64,000 nt of DNA from Oceanospirillum beijerinckii DSM 7166 (GCF_000422425.1 NZ_AULT01000008.1:62001-126000); one strand, 5' to 3'. Shown: positions 28,983-38,703, counted from the first letter of the stretch. Made by a program: numbers and translations. The notes: a model not told the origin generated them from the letters alone.

Positions 28983-30053
28983 ATGGCATTAACACCTGCC
29001 AGTGAACTGATTATGCGTAACCAGGCTGAATTAAGTGGCCGGGTGTTATTTGCTCATATTCCCGATGATGGCTTGCTGAGTCAGTTGGGTCAGCTGGAAA
29101 GCCCCATTGTCTTAACGGATGACTGGCGCAGTTTCAGTTCTATGCAACATCAGCCTAAACTTGAACCGCTTTTTCAGAGTCAGGTGCCGGATATCCCCCC
29201 TGTGGATAAGATCGTGCTCTTTATGCCTAAGGCAAAAGAGCAAGCGCGCTATCTGATTGCTCAGCTGTTACCTCTGCTGAAAGAGGGGGCTGAGTTCTGG
29301 CTGGTAGGTGAAAATAACGGCGGCATTAAGTCCGCTGATAAGCTGCTATTGCCCTTTACCGACAAAGTACAAAAAAAAGATAAAGCAAAAAAGTCCACGC
29401 TGCTGAGCATGATACCGGTTGTGGATAAGATTCCGGCTTTTGAGCTGGAGCAGTGGCAACAGTATTGGTCGCTGGATACAGGGCTTAGTGCAGAAGCTGG
29501 CGCTAGTTCAGAGTCCGCATTAGAGTTAGTTAGCCTACCCGGTGTGTTTAGCCATGGCCGCTTAGATGAAGGTTCAGAGCTATTACTGCAACATCTGCCG
29601 AAAGTCCGGGCCAGTGTGGGTTTTATCCCTAAAGCACTGGATATGGGCTGTGGTTGTGGTGTGATTGGTTTAAGTTTGCTTAAACAGCAGCCAGAATTGG
29701 CGCTGACCGCCTGTGACGTTAGCGTGATGGCGGTAGAAGCGACTAAACTGAGTCTAGCCCATAATCAGCTGGAAGGTGAGGTCATCGCTTCCGATATGTG
29801 GAGTGAAGTGGAAGGTCGCTATGATCTGGTGATCTCTAATCCACCGTTCCATACCGGTCTGAAAACTGACTATGTACCGACCGAGCAGTTTATTCGCCAG
29901 GCGAAGAAACACCTGAATCGTGGTGGTGAACTGCGTATTGTCGCTAACCGCTTCCTGAAATATCCAGACCTGATTGAGCAAGTGTTTGGTAATTGTGAAC
30001 GTATTGCTGAGACCGGTAAATTCTGTATCTGGTCCGCGCGCGTGCAAATCTAA
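28983..30053 (+). CDS. rsmC: 16S rRNA (guanine-N2)-methyltransferase, RsmC-like
   Basis: RsmC methylates G1207 of 16S rRNA in the 30S subunit. The 356-residue protein has two tandem methyltransferase-like domains; only the C-terminal one is active, with LDMGCGCGVIGLSLL (about residue 220) and the catalytic NPPFHTGLKTD. The N-terminal half is degenerate, as is usual. RsmD/RlmG relatives are possible, but length and motif spacing fit RsmC. It is 11 bases ahead of cmoA. Confidence 0.88.
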   Translation: MALTPASELIMRNQAELSGRVLFAHIPDDGLLSQLGQLESPIVLTDDWRSFSSMQHQPKLEPLFQSQVPDIPPVDKIVLFMPKAKEQARYLIAQLLPLLKEGAEFWLVGENNGGIKSADKLLLPFTDKVQKKDKAKKSTLLSMIPVVDKIPAFELEQWQQYWSLDTGLSAEAGASSESALELVSLPGVFSHGRLDEGSELLLQHLPKVRASVGFIPKALDMGCGCGVIGLSLLKQQPELALTACDVSVMAVEATKLSLAHNQLEGEVIASDMWSEVEGRYDLVISNPPFHTGLKTDYVPTEQFIRQAKKHLNRGGELRIVANRFLKYPDLIEQVFGNCERIAETGKFCIWSARVQI

Positions 30054-30064
30054 CGGGTTTTACC

Positions 30065-30820
30065 ATGCAAGATAATCAAAAAGATTCCATATTTGCCAAT
30101 CCTCTGGATAAGGTCGCCACCTTCTCATTTGATGATCAGGTGGTGCAGGTTTTCCCGGATATGATCAAGCGCTCAGTGCCTGGTTATAGCAATATGATCG
30201 GTATGACCGGCGTGATTGCCCGTCGCTATTGGCAGCCGGGTACCCGGGTCTATGATCTGGGTTGTTCCCTGGGAGCGAGTACGCTATCGGTTTGTCACCA
30301 GATTGATGACCCTAATCTGGAGATTATCGCGCTGGACAATTCTGAGGCGATGATCGAACGCTGTGAACGGGTGTTTGCGCAGGAAGCTCTGAATAGCGAT
30401 GGTTCAGCCCGTAATATTCAGCTGGAATGCGCCGATATCTGTGAGTACCCCATCGAAAATGCCTCTGTGGTGGTACTGAACTTTACCTTCCAGTTTTTGC
30501 CACTGGAGAGTCGTTTACCCTTGTTGGAAAAAATCGTTGCCGGTTTGGCTCCAGGTGGCGTGTTAGTGCTCTCTGAAAAGGTGCGTTTTGAGCAGGCCGA
30601 TAAGCAGGATACTCTGTTTGATCTGCAGCTCGACTTTAAACGCGCTAATGGTTATAGCGATCTTGAGATCAGTCAGAAGCGTGCAGCACTGGAAAACTTT
30701 CTGCAGGCGGAAAGCTTTGAAACCCATCAACAGCGTTTTGACCAAGCGGGTTTTGCTCATAACTGCGTATGGTTCCAGTATTTGAACTTTGCCTCCATGC
30801 TGGCCATTAAAGCCCGTTAG
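30065..30820 (+). CDS. cmoA: Carboxy-S-adenosyl-L-methionine synthase CmoA
   Basis: CmoA makes carboxy-SAM from SAM and prephenate. The 251-residue protein shows SIFANPLDKVATFSFDDQVV near the N-terminus, MIKRSVPGYSNMI, the SAM-binding VYDLGCSLGASTLS and VLNFTFQFLPLESR, all typical of the family. cmoB follows in the same direction, separated by a 213-base gap that holds a MITE-like repeat. Confidence 0.97.
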   Translation: MQDNQKDSIFANPLDKVATFSFDDQVVQVFPDMIKRSVPGYSNMIGMTGVIARRYWQPGTRVYDLGCSLGASTLSVCHQIDDPNLEIIALDNSEAMIERCERVFAQEALNSDGSARNIQLECADICEYPIENASVVVLNFTFQFLPLESRLPLLEKIVAGLAPGGVLVLSEKVRFEQADKQDTLFDLQLDFKRANGYSDLEISQKRAALENFLQAESFETHQQRFDQAGFAHNCVWFQYLNFASMLAIKAR

Positions 30821-30842
30821 GTTTTTTACTAAATAAGTAGAC

Positions 30843-30993
30843 TGATACCAACCTCGATCAATTATTGTAGGTGGGAAAAGCCGCAAGGCACCTTCCGGCA
30901 ACGGCTGAGTATTGGAATCCGTGTCGGATGGCGTTTCTCTTATCCGACCTACTTTGACTACCTATTTCGTATATCAAGAAACTATCGGTATTC
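30843..30993 (-). repeat. MITE-like palindromic repeat, copy B
   Basis: About 151 bp between cmoA and cmoB, with ends TGATACCA and CGGTATTC. Read on the minus strand it aligns with the copy at 15246-15388: both share TTTCTTGATAT, a CGCCATCCGACAC arm and a GGAAGG..GGCTTTTCC arm. The two arms can fold as cruciforms. Confidence 0.75.
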
Positions 30994-31033
30994 GTATTAA
31001 ATCTTTAACTCTCTGAAAAATAGTAACCAGACC

Positions 31034-32041
31034 ATGACCGATTACGCCCCTCTCTATCAGAAATTTGCCGAAGAAGGCTTAACCCGTTGGTTGGCAAAAG
31101 TGCCCGAGCAACTGGAGCATGGTCTGGATACCAAACGTTATGCAGATCTGCCCGGTTGGCTTAGGGTTGTGGATAAGTTTGCCACCGCAGAAGAACTGGC
31201 AGAGGATGGCTATCAGGTGACGGTGGATCTGGATCGCAGTGCGGTGCTGGTAAAAGCCTCTCCGGCTTTGCCTGAACCTCAGCAGGCGAAATACCGTAAC
31301 CTGATGAAAAAGCTGATGCCATGGCGCAAAGGTCCGTTTGAGTTGCACGGTACTTATATTGATACCGAATGGCGCTCAGATTGGAAGTGGGATCGCCTGG
31401 AAGAGTTTATCGCGCCGCTGCATAATCGTCGGATACTGGATGTCGGTTGTGGTAGTGGTTATCACTGCTGGCGTATGGCCGGGGCCGGTGCACGCTTTGT
31501 CGTCGGTATTGACCCTTCACCGCGTTTTCATGTGCAGTTCCAGCTGATTCGCAAGCTGATGGGGCTAGCTGATGGCAATAAGGTCTTCCATCTGCCAGTG
31601 GGTATTGAGGATGTACCGGCGAACCTGGATTACTTTGATACAGTATTCTCCATGGGGGTATTGTACCACCGTCGTAGCCCGATCGACCACCTGTACCAAC
31701 TGAAGGAAGCCCTGCGTCCTGGCGGTGAGCTGGTGCTGGAAACACTGGTGGTGGATGGTGATGCTCAGCAGGTGCTGGTGCCGGAAGATAGATACGCCAT
31801 GATGAATAATGTCTGGTATCTGCCAAGCCCTGATGCACTGGTACTCTGGTTAGAGAAATGTGGCTTTATCAATGTACGTGTGGTGGATGTGTCCGTTACT
31901 ACATTGGACGAGCAGCGCAGTACGGAATGGATGGCCTACCAATCGCTGGTGGATTTCCTGGATCCTGAGGATCACAGTAAAACCGTTGAGGGTTACCCGG
32001 CACCTAAACGTGCTGTTGTGCTGGCAGAGCGGCCTTATTAG
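31034..32041 (+). CDS. cmoB: tRNA 5-carboxymethoxyuridine synthase CmoB
   Basis: CmoB transfers the carboxymethyl group of carboxy-SAM to ho5U34 of tRNA, giving cmo5U. The 335-residue protein has the family segment LMPWRKGPFELHGTYIDTEW, the cofactor motif ILDVGCGSGYHCWRMAGAGA and FSMGVLYHRRSPIDHL. Length is close to the E. coli protein (323). It works with CmoA and CmoM encoded upstream. Confidence 0.97.
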   Translation: MTDYAPLYQKFAEEGLTRWLAKVPEQLEHGLDTKRYADLPGWLRVVDKFATAEELAEDGYQVTVDLDRSAVLVKASPALPEPQQAKYRNLMKKLMPWRKGPFELHGTYIDTEWRSDWKWDRLEEFIAPLHNRRILDVGCGSGYHCWRMAGAGARFVVGIDPSPRFHVQFQLIRKLMGLADGNKVFHLPVGIEDVPANLDYFDTVFSMGVLYHRRSPIDHLYQLKEALRPGGELVLETLVVDGDAQQVLVPEDRYAMMNNVWYLPSPDALVLWLEKCGFINVRVVDVSVTTLDEQRSTEWMAYQSLVDFLDPEDHSKTVEGYPAPKRAVVLAERPY

Positions 32042-32197
32042 TAAATGGAATAACTATATATAAGTACTATCTAAATCGATATTTCTATAAATCGTTTTTT
32101 TCTAATATTATGGCGATCAATCTTTAGTCACTAGAAGTCGTTCAGCACTTATCTGCCTCAATCAGATACTGCTTAGCTTATTTCTTCTGAGGTAATT

Positions 32198-32404
32198 ATG
32201 AATATTGATCGTCTGATGTTTGTGTTTGCGGGAAGTATGATTCTAATCAGCCTGCTGCTGACCCATTTTGTACACGCCAACTTTGTCTGGTTCACCGTAT
32301 TTATTGGTTTCAATATGATCCAGGCGGCTTTTACCGGTTTCTGCCCGGCGGCTAAGATTTTTAGCAAGATGGGTATTCAAACTGGCTGCGCATTCAGTAA
32401 ATAG
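32198..32404 (+). CDS. Small inner membrane protein, DUF2892 family
   Basis: A 68-residue protein with two membrane helices (about residues 7-25 and 28-48) and the family tail FTGFCPAAKIFSKMGIQTGC. The conserved CPA segment and final cysteine are present. DUF2892 proteins often occur with, or fused to, rhodanese domains and sulfur metabolism, but no such gene is adjacent. GAGGTAATT lies before the ATG. Confidence 0.87.
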   Translation: MNIDRLMFVFAGSMILISLLLTHFVHANFVWFTVFIGFNMIQAAFTGFCPAAKIFSKMGIQTGCAFSK

Positions 32405-32421
32405 CGCACCCTCGGTCCTTT

Positions 32422-32460
32422 GGAAAGCTTGCCTGACTATCGTTATCAGACAAGCTTTCC
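32422..32460. terminator. Bidirectional hairpin between DUF2892 gene and lon
   Basis: GGAAAGCTTG and CAAGCTTTCC form a 10-bp perfect outer stem, with CTGA/TCAG inside. It lies between converging genes; its last two bases are also the first bases of the heptamer array. Confidence 0.7.
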
Positions 32461-32549
32461 AGCCTCCAGCCTCCAGCCTCCAGCCTCCAGCCTCCAGCCT
32501 CCAGCCTCCAGCCTCCAGCCTCCAGCCTCCAGCCTCCAGCCTCCAGCCT
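32459..32549. repeat. Thirteen perfect tandem copies of a 7-bp unit at the lon stop codon
   Basis: Thirteen uninterrupted CCAGCCT units (AGGCTGG read in the lon direction) fill 91 bases and end directly against the lon stop codon TAA (32550-32552). A degenerate form of the same heptamer flanks and overlaps the four-helix-bundle gene in the cysDN operon (42077-42104 and 42479-42506). Confidence 0.97.
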
Positions 32550-34970
32550 TTAAGCCCCAAAAATCAGCTTGGCAATATCCCGATAATGGCTGGCGAAATG
32601 TACAGTCATCCCTTCTTTCAGACTGTCCGGCAGTTCATCGTAATCCCTTTGGTTAGCTGCGGGCAGAATCACTTCCATAATCTTACTTCTGCGTGCGGCG
32701 ATCACCTTTTCCCGGATACCGCCGACAGGCAGTACATGGCCGGTTAACGTGATTTCTCCGGTCATGGCCAGTGAGCGTGGCAGGGCTTCATTTCGAGCCA
32801 GAGACAGCAGGGCGGTGGTCATGGTAACACCGGCGCTGGGGCCATCTTTGGGTGTTGCACCTTCAGGCACGTGCAAGTGAATGGCGCTGTTATCAAAGAA
32901 CTGCTCATCAACACCGTGTTTGGCCAGTTGAGAAGAGGCATAGCTGATTGCCAGCTCTGCTGACTCCTTCATCACATCGCCCAGCTTGCCGGTCAGTTTC
33001 AGACTACGGCCTTTGTTGTGTACTACACTGGCTTCAATCGGTAGTGTTGCACCGCCCATAGAGGTCCAGGCCAGACCTGTGACCACGCCAACACCTTTCA
33101 ATACCTGTTCTTTACGGAAGATGGGGGCACCCAGATATTCCTCCAGGTTTTTTGCATTGACCTTGATACTATCCTGATCACTCTCCAATAACTGCACGGC
33201 CGCTTTACGCATAATTCGATGGAGCTGTTTTTCCAGCTGACGTACACCAGCCTCGCGGGCATAGCCTTCGATCACCTGCTTTAATGCGGCATCGGACAGG
33301 TCCACCTGCTTTTTCAGCAGTTTGGCGCGCTTTAACAGCTTGGGCCAGATATGATTTTTGGCGATCTGCAGCTTCTCTTCGGCGATATAGCCGGACAGGC
33401 GGATGGTTTCCATACGATCCAGCAGAGGCCCGGGAATGCTATCCAGTTGGTTAGCGGTACAGACAAACAGAACCTTGGACAGATCCAGACGCACATCCAG
33501 GTAGTGATCCAGAAACTCGCTGTTCTGCTCCGGGTCCAGAACCTCAAGTAGTGCAGAGGCCGGGTCACCCTGATAAGAGGCTCCAATCTTGTCGATCTCA
33601 TCCAGCATAATCACCGGATTGCTCAACTCGACATCTTTCAATGCCTGAACCAGCTTACCAGGCATAGCGCCGATATAGGTACGACGATGGCCTTTGATTT
33701 CGGCCTCATCACGCATACCGCCAACAGAGAAACGATAGAAGGGGCGGCCCAATGCATCGGCAATGGAACGACCAATGGAGGTTTTGCCGACACCAGGAGG
33801 GCCAACCAATAAAAGGATAGAGCCAGAGACTTCACCTTTAAAGGAGCCTTCGGCCAGAAATTCCAGAATACGGTCCTTCACATCTTCCAGGCCATCATGA
33901 TCCTGATTCAGCACCTCGCGGGCGTGTTTCAGATCCAGATTATCTTCTGTGGTGATGCCCCAGGGCAGACTGGTAATCCACTCCAGATAGTTGCGGGTGA
34001 CACCATATTCAGCCGAGCCGGTTTCCAGCATGGAGAATTTATCCATCTCTTCCGAGATGCGTTTCTCTACCTGCTCAGGCAACGTTAGCTTGCTGATGCG
34101 CTCCTTAAATTCATCCAGTTCTGCTGTCTTATCGTCTTTGGAGATGCCCAGCTCGCGCTGGATCACTTTCATCTCCTCTTTCAGGAAGAATTTTCGCTGA
34201 TTTTCGCTGACTTTCTGATTCACCTCTTCGCGGATTTCACTCTGTAAACGGGCGACCTCCAGCTCTTTTTGCAGTAGCGGCATCACCTTTTTCATCCGCT
34301 CCAATACGGGCAGCGTTTTTAAGATATCCTGAAGATCGTCTCCGTCTGCAGTGGTGATCGCCGCCGCAAAATCAGCCAGTGGTGAAGGTTCGTTGGTATC
34401 GAAATGATTCAGGTAGTTTTTCAGCTCTTCGCCATAGAGAGGGTTGAGTGGTAGTAGTTCCTTGATGGCGCTGATCAGCGCCATAGCGTAGGCTTTTACC
34501 TCATCACTGTCCTCAATCTCTTCTTTTGGATACTCCACTTCTACCAGATAAGGGGCTTCTTTATTAAGCCAGCGTACAATACGGAAGCGGCGCAGGCCTT
34601 GAGCGACAAACTGGATACCACCCTCTTCCAGGCTGACCTTATGCACCCGCGCAGCACAACCAATGGTGTTGAAATCCCGGTGATCAATCTCTTCGGGCTT
34701 AATATCGCCGACATAGCACAGACCAACAATGTGATGAGGCGTATCGGCCAGGCGTTCCATGGTTTTCTGCCAGCGTTGACGGCTGATTATCAGTGGCTGA
34801 ACCTGGGCAGGAAAGTAGGGACGGTTATGTACCGGTAGCAGATAGATACGCTCAGGCAGAGCATCCGATGGTAAAATTAACGTGCCCGAACTATCAGTTG
34901 TACCTTGTTTGACATTGTCCGGTTCAGGTTGGCTGTTGTCCTGCTCGTTTGGAATCTCATTATCACTCAT
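32550..34970 (-). CDS. lon: ATP-dependent protease Lon
   Basis: Lon degrades misfolded and regulatory proteins in the cytoplasm as a hexamer. The 806-residue protein has the N-terminal substrate domain (from YLLPVHNRPYFPAQVQPL), an AAA+ module with Walker A GPPGVGKTSIGRSIA, Walker B MLDEIDK and a C-terminal Ser-Lys protease domain with the catalytic serine in PKDGPSAGVTM and lysine in GGIREKVIAARR. Slightly longer than E. coli Lon (784). A heptanucleotide tandem array starts immediately at its stop codon. Confidence 0.97.
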   Translation of the reverse strand: MSDNEIPNEQDNSQPEPDNVKQGTTDSSGTLILPSDALPERIYLLPVHNRPYFPAQVQPLIISRQRWQKTMERLADTPHHIVGLCYVGDIKPEEIDHRDFNTIGCAARVHKVSLEEGGIQFVAQGLRRFRIVRWLNKEAPYLVEVEYPKEEIEDSDEVKAYAMALISAIKELLPLNPLYGEELKNYLNHFDTNEPSPLADFAAAITTADGDDLQDILKTLPVLERMKKVMPLLQKELEVARLQSEIREEVNQKVSENQRKFFLKEEMKVIQRELGISKDDKTAELDEFKERISKLTLPEQVEKRISEEMDKFSMLETGSAEYGVTRNYLEWITSLPWGITTEDNLDLKHAREVLNQDHDGLEDVKDRILEFLAEGSFKGEVSGSILLLVGPPGVGKTSIGRSIADALGRPFYRFSVGGMRDEAEIKGHRRTYIGAMPGKLVQALKDVELSNPVIMLDEIDKIGASYQGDPASALLEVLDPEQNSEFLDHYLDVRLDLSKVLFVCTANQLDSIPGPLLDRMETIRLSGYIAEEKLQIAKNHIWPKLLKRAKLLKKQVDLSDAALKQVIEGYAREAGVRQLEKQLHRIMRKAAVQLLESDQDSIKVNAKNLEEYLGAPIFRKEQVLKGVGVVTGLAWTSMGGATLPIEASVVHNKGRSLKLTGKLGDVMKESAELAISYASSQLAKHGVDEQFFDNSAIHLHVPEGATPKDGPSAGVTMTTALLSLARNEALPRSLAMTGEITLTGHVLPVGGIREKVIAARRSKIMEVILPAANQRDYDELPDSLKEGMTVHFASHYRDIAKLIFGA

Positions 34971-35181
34971 GGCATACCCTTTTGCTTAAGTGGCTGATCT
35001 GTCTGCTGGCTATAAAATAATAAAAACGCTGAAGAATACTGATGACGCGAATAGGCCAGGCAGATCGGCAAAATATTATCGTGTTGACTAATGGATATGG
35101 GCGACAGGATAAAATTCAATGCAAGCGAGAGTATTAATCCCGTTGTGAGACTAATTTGTTATCAATCAATTCAGAGAATGT

Positions 35182-35697
35182 TTAATCGGGATAGTTGATA
35201 CTCAAGACATAGTAGACCTGTTCGCCGTCGGGGGCTTGTACAACGACTTCGTCATCCACGGACTTACCTAATAAGGCCCGTGCCATCGGTGAGTCGATAT
35301 TGATCTTCTGCTGTTGTAGGTCTGCTTCATCTGGGCCAACAATCTGTAAGGCCATCCGTTCACCCTCTTCATGTTCCAGTTCTACCTTGGCAGAGAAGAA
35401 GATTTTACTTTGATCGGTCGGCTTGTCTGCAACAATGGTCAGTGCATCCAGACGCTTATCCAGAAAACGAATACGTCCCAGTGTTTTGTTTAACAGCTGC
35501 TTATTATAAGTGTAATCCGCGTTTTCACTGCGGTCACCCTGAGCGGCGGCTTCTTTAACCTTCTGCGCCAGTTCCGGGTGGCGCACCTTCCATAGGAAAT
35601 CACGCTCCTGTTGCAGGGTATCGTAACCCTGTGGTGTGATCAGGTTGGTTTTTTTCTCGTTGCGGGGATCTTTTTTCGGGTCCCGCCAGCGTTGCAT
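35182..35697 (-). CDS. greB: Transcription elongation factor GreB
   Basis: GreB stimulates RNA polymerase to cut back-tracked transcripts. I start at ATG 35697 (MQRWRDPKKD), which has AAAGG eight bases upstream; an ATG five codons earlier is possible. The product (171 residues) has the N-terminal coiled coil with the acidic tip (QGDRSENADYTYNK, two acidic residues) and the C-terminal FKBP-like domain ending in SPMARALLGKSVDDEVVV. The tip and basic N-terminus fit GreB over GreA. Confidence 0.93.
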   Translation of the reverse strand: MQRWRDPKKDPRNEKKTNLITPQGYDTLQQERDFLWKVRHPELAQKVKEAAAQGDRSENADYTYNKQLLNKTLGRIRFLDKRLDALTIVADKPTDQSKIFFSAKVELEHEEGERMALQIVGPDEADLQQQKINIDSPMARALLGKSVDDEVVVQAPDGEQVYYVLSINYPD

Positions 35698-35821
35698 ATT
35701 CCGGCCTTTCATAACTGTCTGTGGTTACCTGTTAATATCTGTGAAAACAGTGCGCAATATAGCAAAAAAAATGGCCCATGCAGAAACATGGACCATTGTA
35801 GCTCTTCAAGCTCAGTAGAGA

Positions 35822-37456
35822 TCAGGTACGGAACTGTTTAATCAGGTTATTTAGATTATGAGCGTTCTGGGTCAACTCCTGACCCGAGGCTTTAATCAGT
35901 GATGTACCCTGCTCCGTTTCTTCGGAAACCTGTGCGATAGAAACCAGATTCTGGTTCAGTTCATCGGCGACGCTGCTTTGCTCTTCGGCAGCATTTACGA
36001 TCTGAGCGTTCAGGCTGCTGATCTGTTGCATCGAGTCTGCAATAGTGCGGAAGGACTCACCAGCTTCGGCGGCCCGCTCCACCGTCGTCTCTGCCTTGGA
36101 TTGGCTGGTTCTCATTGCATCAACCGCAATTTTTGATCGGCTCTGTAACTCGTGGATCATATCCTGAATCTGCTGAGTGGATTCTGCGGAGCGCTGTGCG
36201 AGTTGGCGCACTTCATCGGCCACCACGGCAAAGCCACGACCCTGTTCACCGGCTCGGGCGGCTTCAATCGCGGCGTTAAGTGCCAGCAGGTTGGTTTGCT
36301 CTGAGATGCCTCCAATCACATCCAGGATGCTTTCGATTTTGGCGGTATGACTTTCCAGCTCGTTAATCACCTCACTGGATTGCTGTACATCATGGGCCAG
36401 TTCGTTAATGCTGCGAGTGGCCTCTTCAACAATGCGCAGACCGTGTTCCGTTTGCTCATGGGCTGCTCGTGTGGCTTCATTGGCCTGTTCGGCAATACTG
36501 GCGGTCTGCTGTGCAGATGCGGCCATTTCATTCATGGCGGCAGCACTTTGTTCTGTTTCGGTACGCTGACGGGTGACACCCTTTGTGGTGCTTTCTGTAA
36601 TTGTGCCCATCTGATTGATGGCTTCTGTCAACTGGCCTGTGGACTGGCCAACAGAGTTAACGATATTCTGGAACTTATCCATCATATGGTTAAAGGCACC
36701 GGCCATATCGCCCAGCTCATCCTTATTACTGATATCGACGCGCTGACGCAGATCACCGGAATCTTTTACATCTACCATCGTATTTTTCAGTCGGGTAATC
36801 TGGGTGGTAATCATATGGATAATAAACAGAGCCAGACCACCAATCAGCAGCGTCAGAATACCGACGGTGATGGAGTACTGTACAAGAGTCGCCCAGAAAA
36901 TATCATCCATATCGTTCAGATAAATACCATTGCCGACGATCCAGCCCCAGGGTGCAAACCCTTTTACATAGGAGATCTTTGCCTGTGGTTCTTCATGGCC
37001 GGGTTTTGGCCAGAGATAGCTGACATAGCCCTCTCCTGCTTGTTTGACCACACCCACAAACTCGGTGAAGATTTTTTTGCCATTGGCATCAGCCAGACCG
37101 CTGAGATTTTTGCCATTGAGAGATGGTTTGATGGGATGCATCACCACCACGGCGTTCATATCATTGATCCAGAAATACTCATCTTTATCGTAACGCAGTC
37201 TTTCAATGGCCTTACTGGCCGCTTGTTGGGCTGCTTCCCGGGTCAGTGCACCGCTTTGTTCCTGGGCATAATAGTGGTGCAGGAAGCTGTATACGGTTTC
37301 AACCACATGCTTGGTCTTCTGCTTCCTATCTTCGAGCAGGTTTTCTTTCAGAGACATTAACGACACGCTGATGAGGACCGCAGTACCCATCGCCATCAGA
37401 GCGATAATGACCCAGAGTTTGTACTTGATTTTAATATTGCCCAACAGGTTATACAT
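35822..37456 (-). CDS. Methyl-accepting chemotaxis protein with single Cache sensor
   Basis: A 544-residue chemoreceptor. Membrane helices lie at about residues 12-32 and 190-212, enclosing a periplasmic sCache_2-type domain ([20 protein letters not shown], then [14 protein letters not shown]). HAMP and the MCP signalling domain follow, with the hairpin tip [19 protein letters not shown] and [18 protein letters not shown] that contacts CheA/CheW. No CheR-binding pentapeptide at the C-terminus. The Cache type often binds small organic acids, but the ligand cannot be read. It stands alone, so it feeds chemotaxis genes encoded elsewhere. Confidence 0.95.
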   Translation of the reverse strand: MYNLLGNIKIKYKLWVIIALMAMGTAVLISVSLMSLKENLLEDRKQKTKHVVETVYSFLHHYYAQEQSGALTREAAQQAASKAIERLRYDKDEYFWINDMNAVVVMHPIKPSLNGKNLSGLADANGKKIFTEFVGVVKQAGEGYVSYLWPKPGHEEPQAKISYVKGFAPWGWIVGNGIYLNDMDDIFWATLVQYSITVGILTLLIGGLALFIIHMITTQITRLKNTMVDVKDSGDLRQRVDISNKDELGDMAGAFNHMMDKFQNIVNSVGQSTGQLTEAINQMGTITESTTKGVTRQRTETEQSAAAMNEMAASAQQTASIAEQANEATRAAHEQTEHGLRIVEEATRSINELAHDVQQSSEVINELESHTAKIESILDVIGGISEQTNLLALNAAIEAARAGEQGRGFAVVADEVRQLAQRSAESTQQIQDMIHELQSRSKIAVDAMRTSQSKAETTVERAAEAGESFRTIADSMQQISSLNAQIVNAAEEQSSVADELNQNLVSIAQVSEETEQGTSLIKASGQELTQNAHNLNNLIKQFRT

Positions 37457-37805
37457 GGCAGTTATCCTGATACGTTGGTTAGCCGTTATTATTGTTTTTT
37501 TGATAAACGGTCTGTGACTAGATGGAGATTATTCAGCGTCCAGTGCTGGTCAAAATGTATACCAGCGCACACTATGAGAGTTATCCCGCCGGAACACATT
37601 GATCCTATGCAAAAAAATGCCATCTTTCTGTCAAAGAATGTAACTAAGCTACGGTTTTTTTAGCTTTTTTTGCTCTATCTATTAGTTGTTTCTGAAGCAT
37701 GTGGGTTTCTGTATACATTGGATTAGAGTCGGTTAAGTGGATTTTACTCCCGCCTGGTTAAGCTTTTTTATGGTACTGTTCTGCACTTTGTCGCGCGTTT
37801 ATCGA
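37457..37805. other. 349-base gap between two leftward genes
   Basis: AT-rich with several A/T runs. It must hold the promoter of the chemoreceptor gene (minus strand), but I see no clear promoter, repeat or small gene. Confidence 0.5.
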
Positions 37806-38570
37806 TCAGGAATAGTAGTCGTCCGGTGGTGGTAAGCCTTTTAATAGGGGGTACGTCAGAATATCGGGTACGCCTTCTCTTTTGAGCTGGTTGATCCAGG
37901 GATAGATATCATAATTTACACGTTCGACCCGTGGAATCAGACGGTTACGAAACTGCTCAACAAGTAAGTAATGCACGTCTGAACTATCAGGTTGACTGGC
38001 AAAGCCGCAGGCCCCGCAGGAGGCGACAAAATGCCCTTCTGGCAGGTGTTCGATCCAGGGCTGGTGATCACTGCCTACCACTAAACCCTGACAGCGATAC
38101 TGTTTGAGCCAGGCCATAATGAGTTCCCTATCCAGATTGTAAGCGTTCAGAGTATCTGGTAGCAGAAAGTCAGGTGTGCCGTAACAGGCTAATAGTGCGC
38201 CGCTTGGGGTTTGTAAGCGCACCAGATCGGTCCAGTGTTTCAGGTGTTTTTTATTTGCAGGGCTCAGGCTCTGTTTCGCCCGTGACATGGATGCATGATG
38301 ATTAAACAAAGATACTTGTCCCGGTTGCTCCTTCAATAGCTGGCGCTCATGGCTGCCTTTCACCAGCCAGGTACATTGGGTTTGCAGAATAAACAGCGTT
38401 TCGTTGCTATGACCAAAGGCTCCCAGGCCATTGCCCAGAAACAGGCGGATACGGGCGCTTTGTCGCCTGGCTTGCAGCAAGCACGCCTTGAGCGCGGGCA
38501 GATTACCTTCTGCCCCGGCAATCAGGGCAACCGGTCGGATGTCCAGATACTGTAATTGAACGAATGCCAT
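37806..38570 (-). CDS. Metallophosphoesterase-like protein with degenerate metal site
   Basis: I start at ATG 38570, five bases after GGAGG; another ATG lies four codons upstream. The 254-residue protein follows the layout of the YfcE/MJ0936-type calcineurin-like phosphoesterases, but each metal motif is altered: the usual SDIHGN reads AGAEGN, the GDxxxYGP segment reads GNGLGAFGH, GNHD reads GSHE and the GHTH region reads GSDHQ. It is therefore probably a pseudoenzyme or a binding protein with the old fold. This fold call comes from motif spacing only and is moderate in strength. Neighbours give no functional hint. Confidence 0.6.
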   Translation of the reverse strand: MAFVQLQYLDIRPVALIAGAEGNLPALKACLLQARRQSARIRLFLGNGLGAFGHSNETLFILQTQCTWLVKGSHERQLLKEQPGQVSLFNHHASMSRAKQSLSPANKKHLKHWTDLVRLQTPSGALLACYGTPDFLLPDTLNAYNLDRELIMAWLKQYRCQGLVVGSDHQPWIEHLPEGHFVASCGACGFASQPDSSDVHYLLVEQFRNRLIPRVERVNYDIYPWINQLKREGVPDILTYPLLKGLPPPDDYYS

Positions 38571-38703
38571 GGCAGCCTCCATGATACTGCTACCTTCAAC
38601 CTACCCCTAAGTATAGATCAGTATAGAAGGTGATTTGTCACTGCAATTAAACTTGCTATGCTGAGAGTCTGAAATAGGGTGATGAGCCTGAAATCTCTGT
38701 CAC

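Noticed and set aside
32459-32549. CRISPR array at the lon end
   Set aside because: The units are 7 bp and directly tandem with no spacers, and no cas genes are present.
32243-32560. A minus-strand frame encoding repeats of GWRLEAG across the heptamer array
   Set aside because: It is the translation of the tandem repeat in one frame, running into the DUF2892 gene on the opposite strand. No evidence of a gene.
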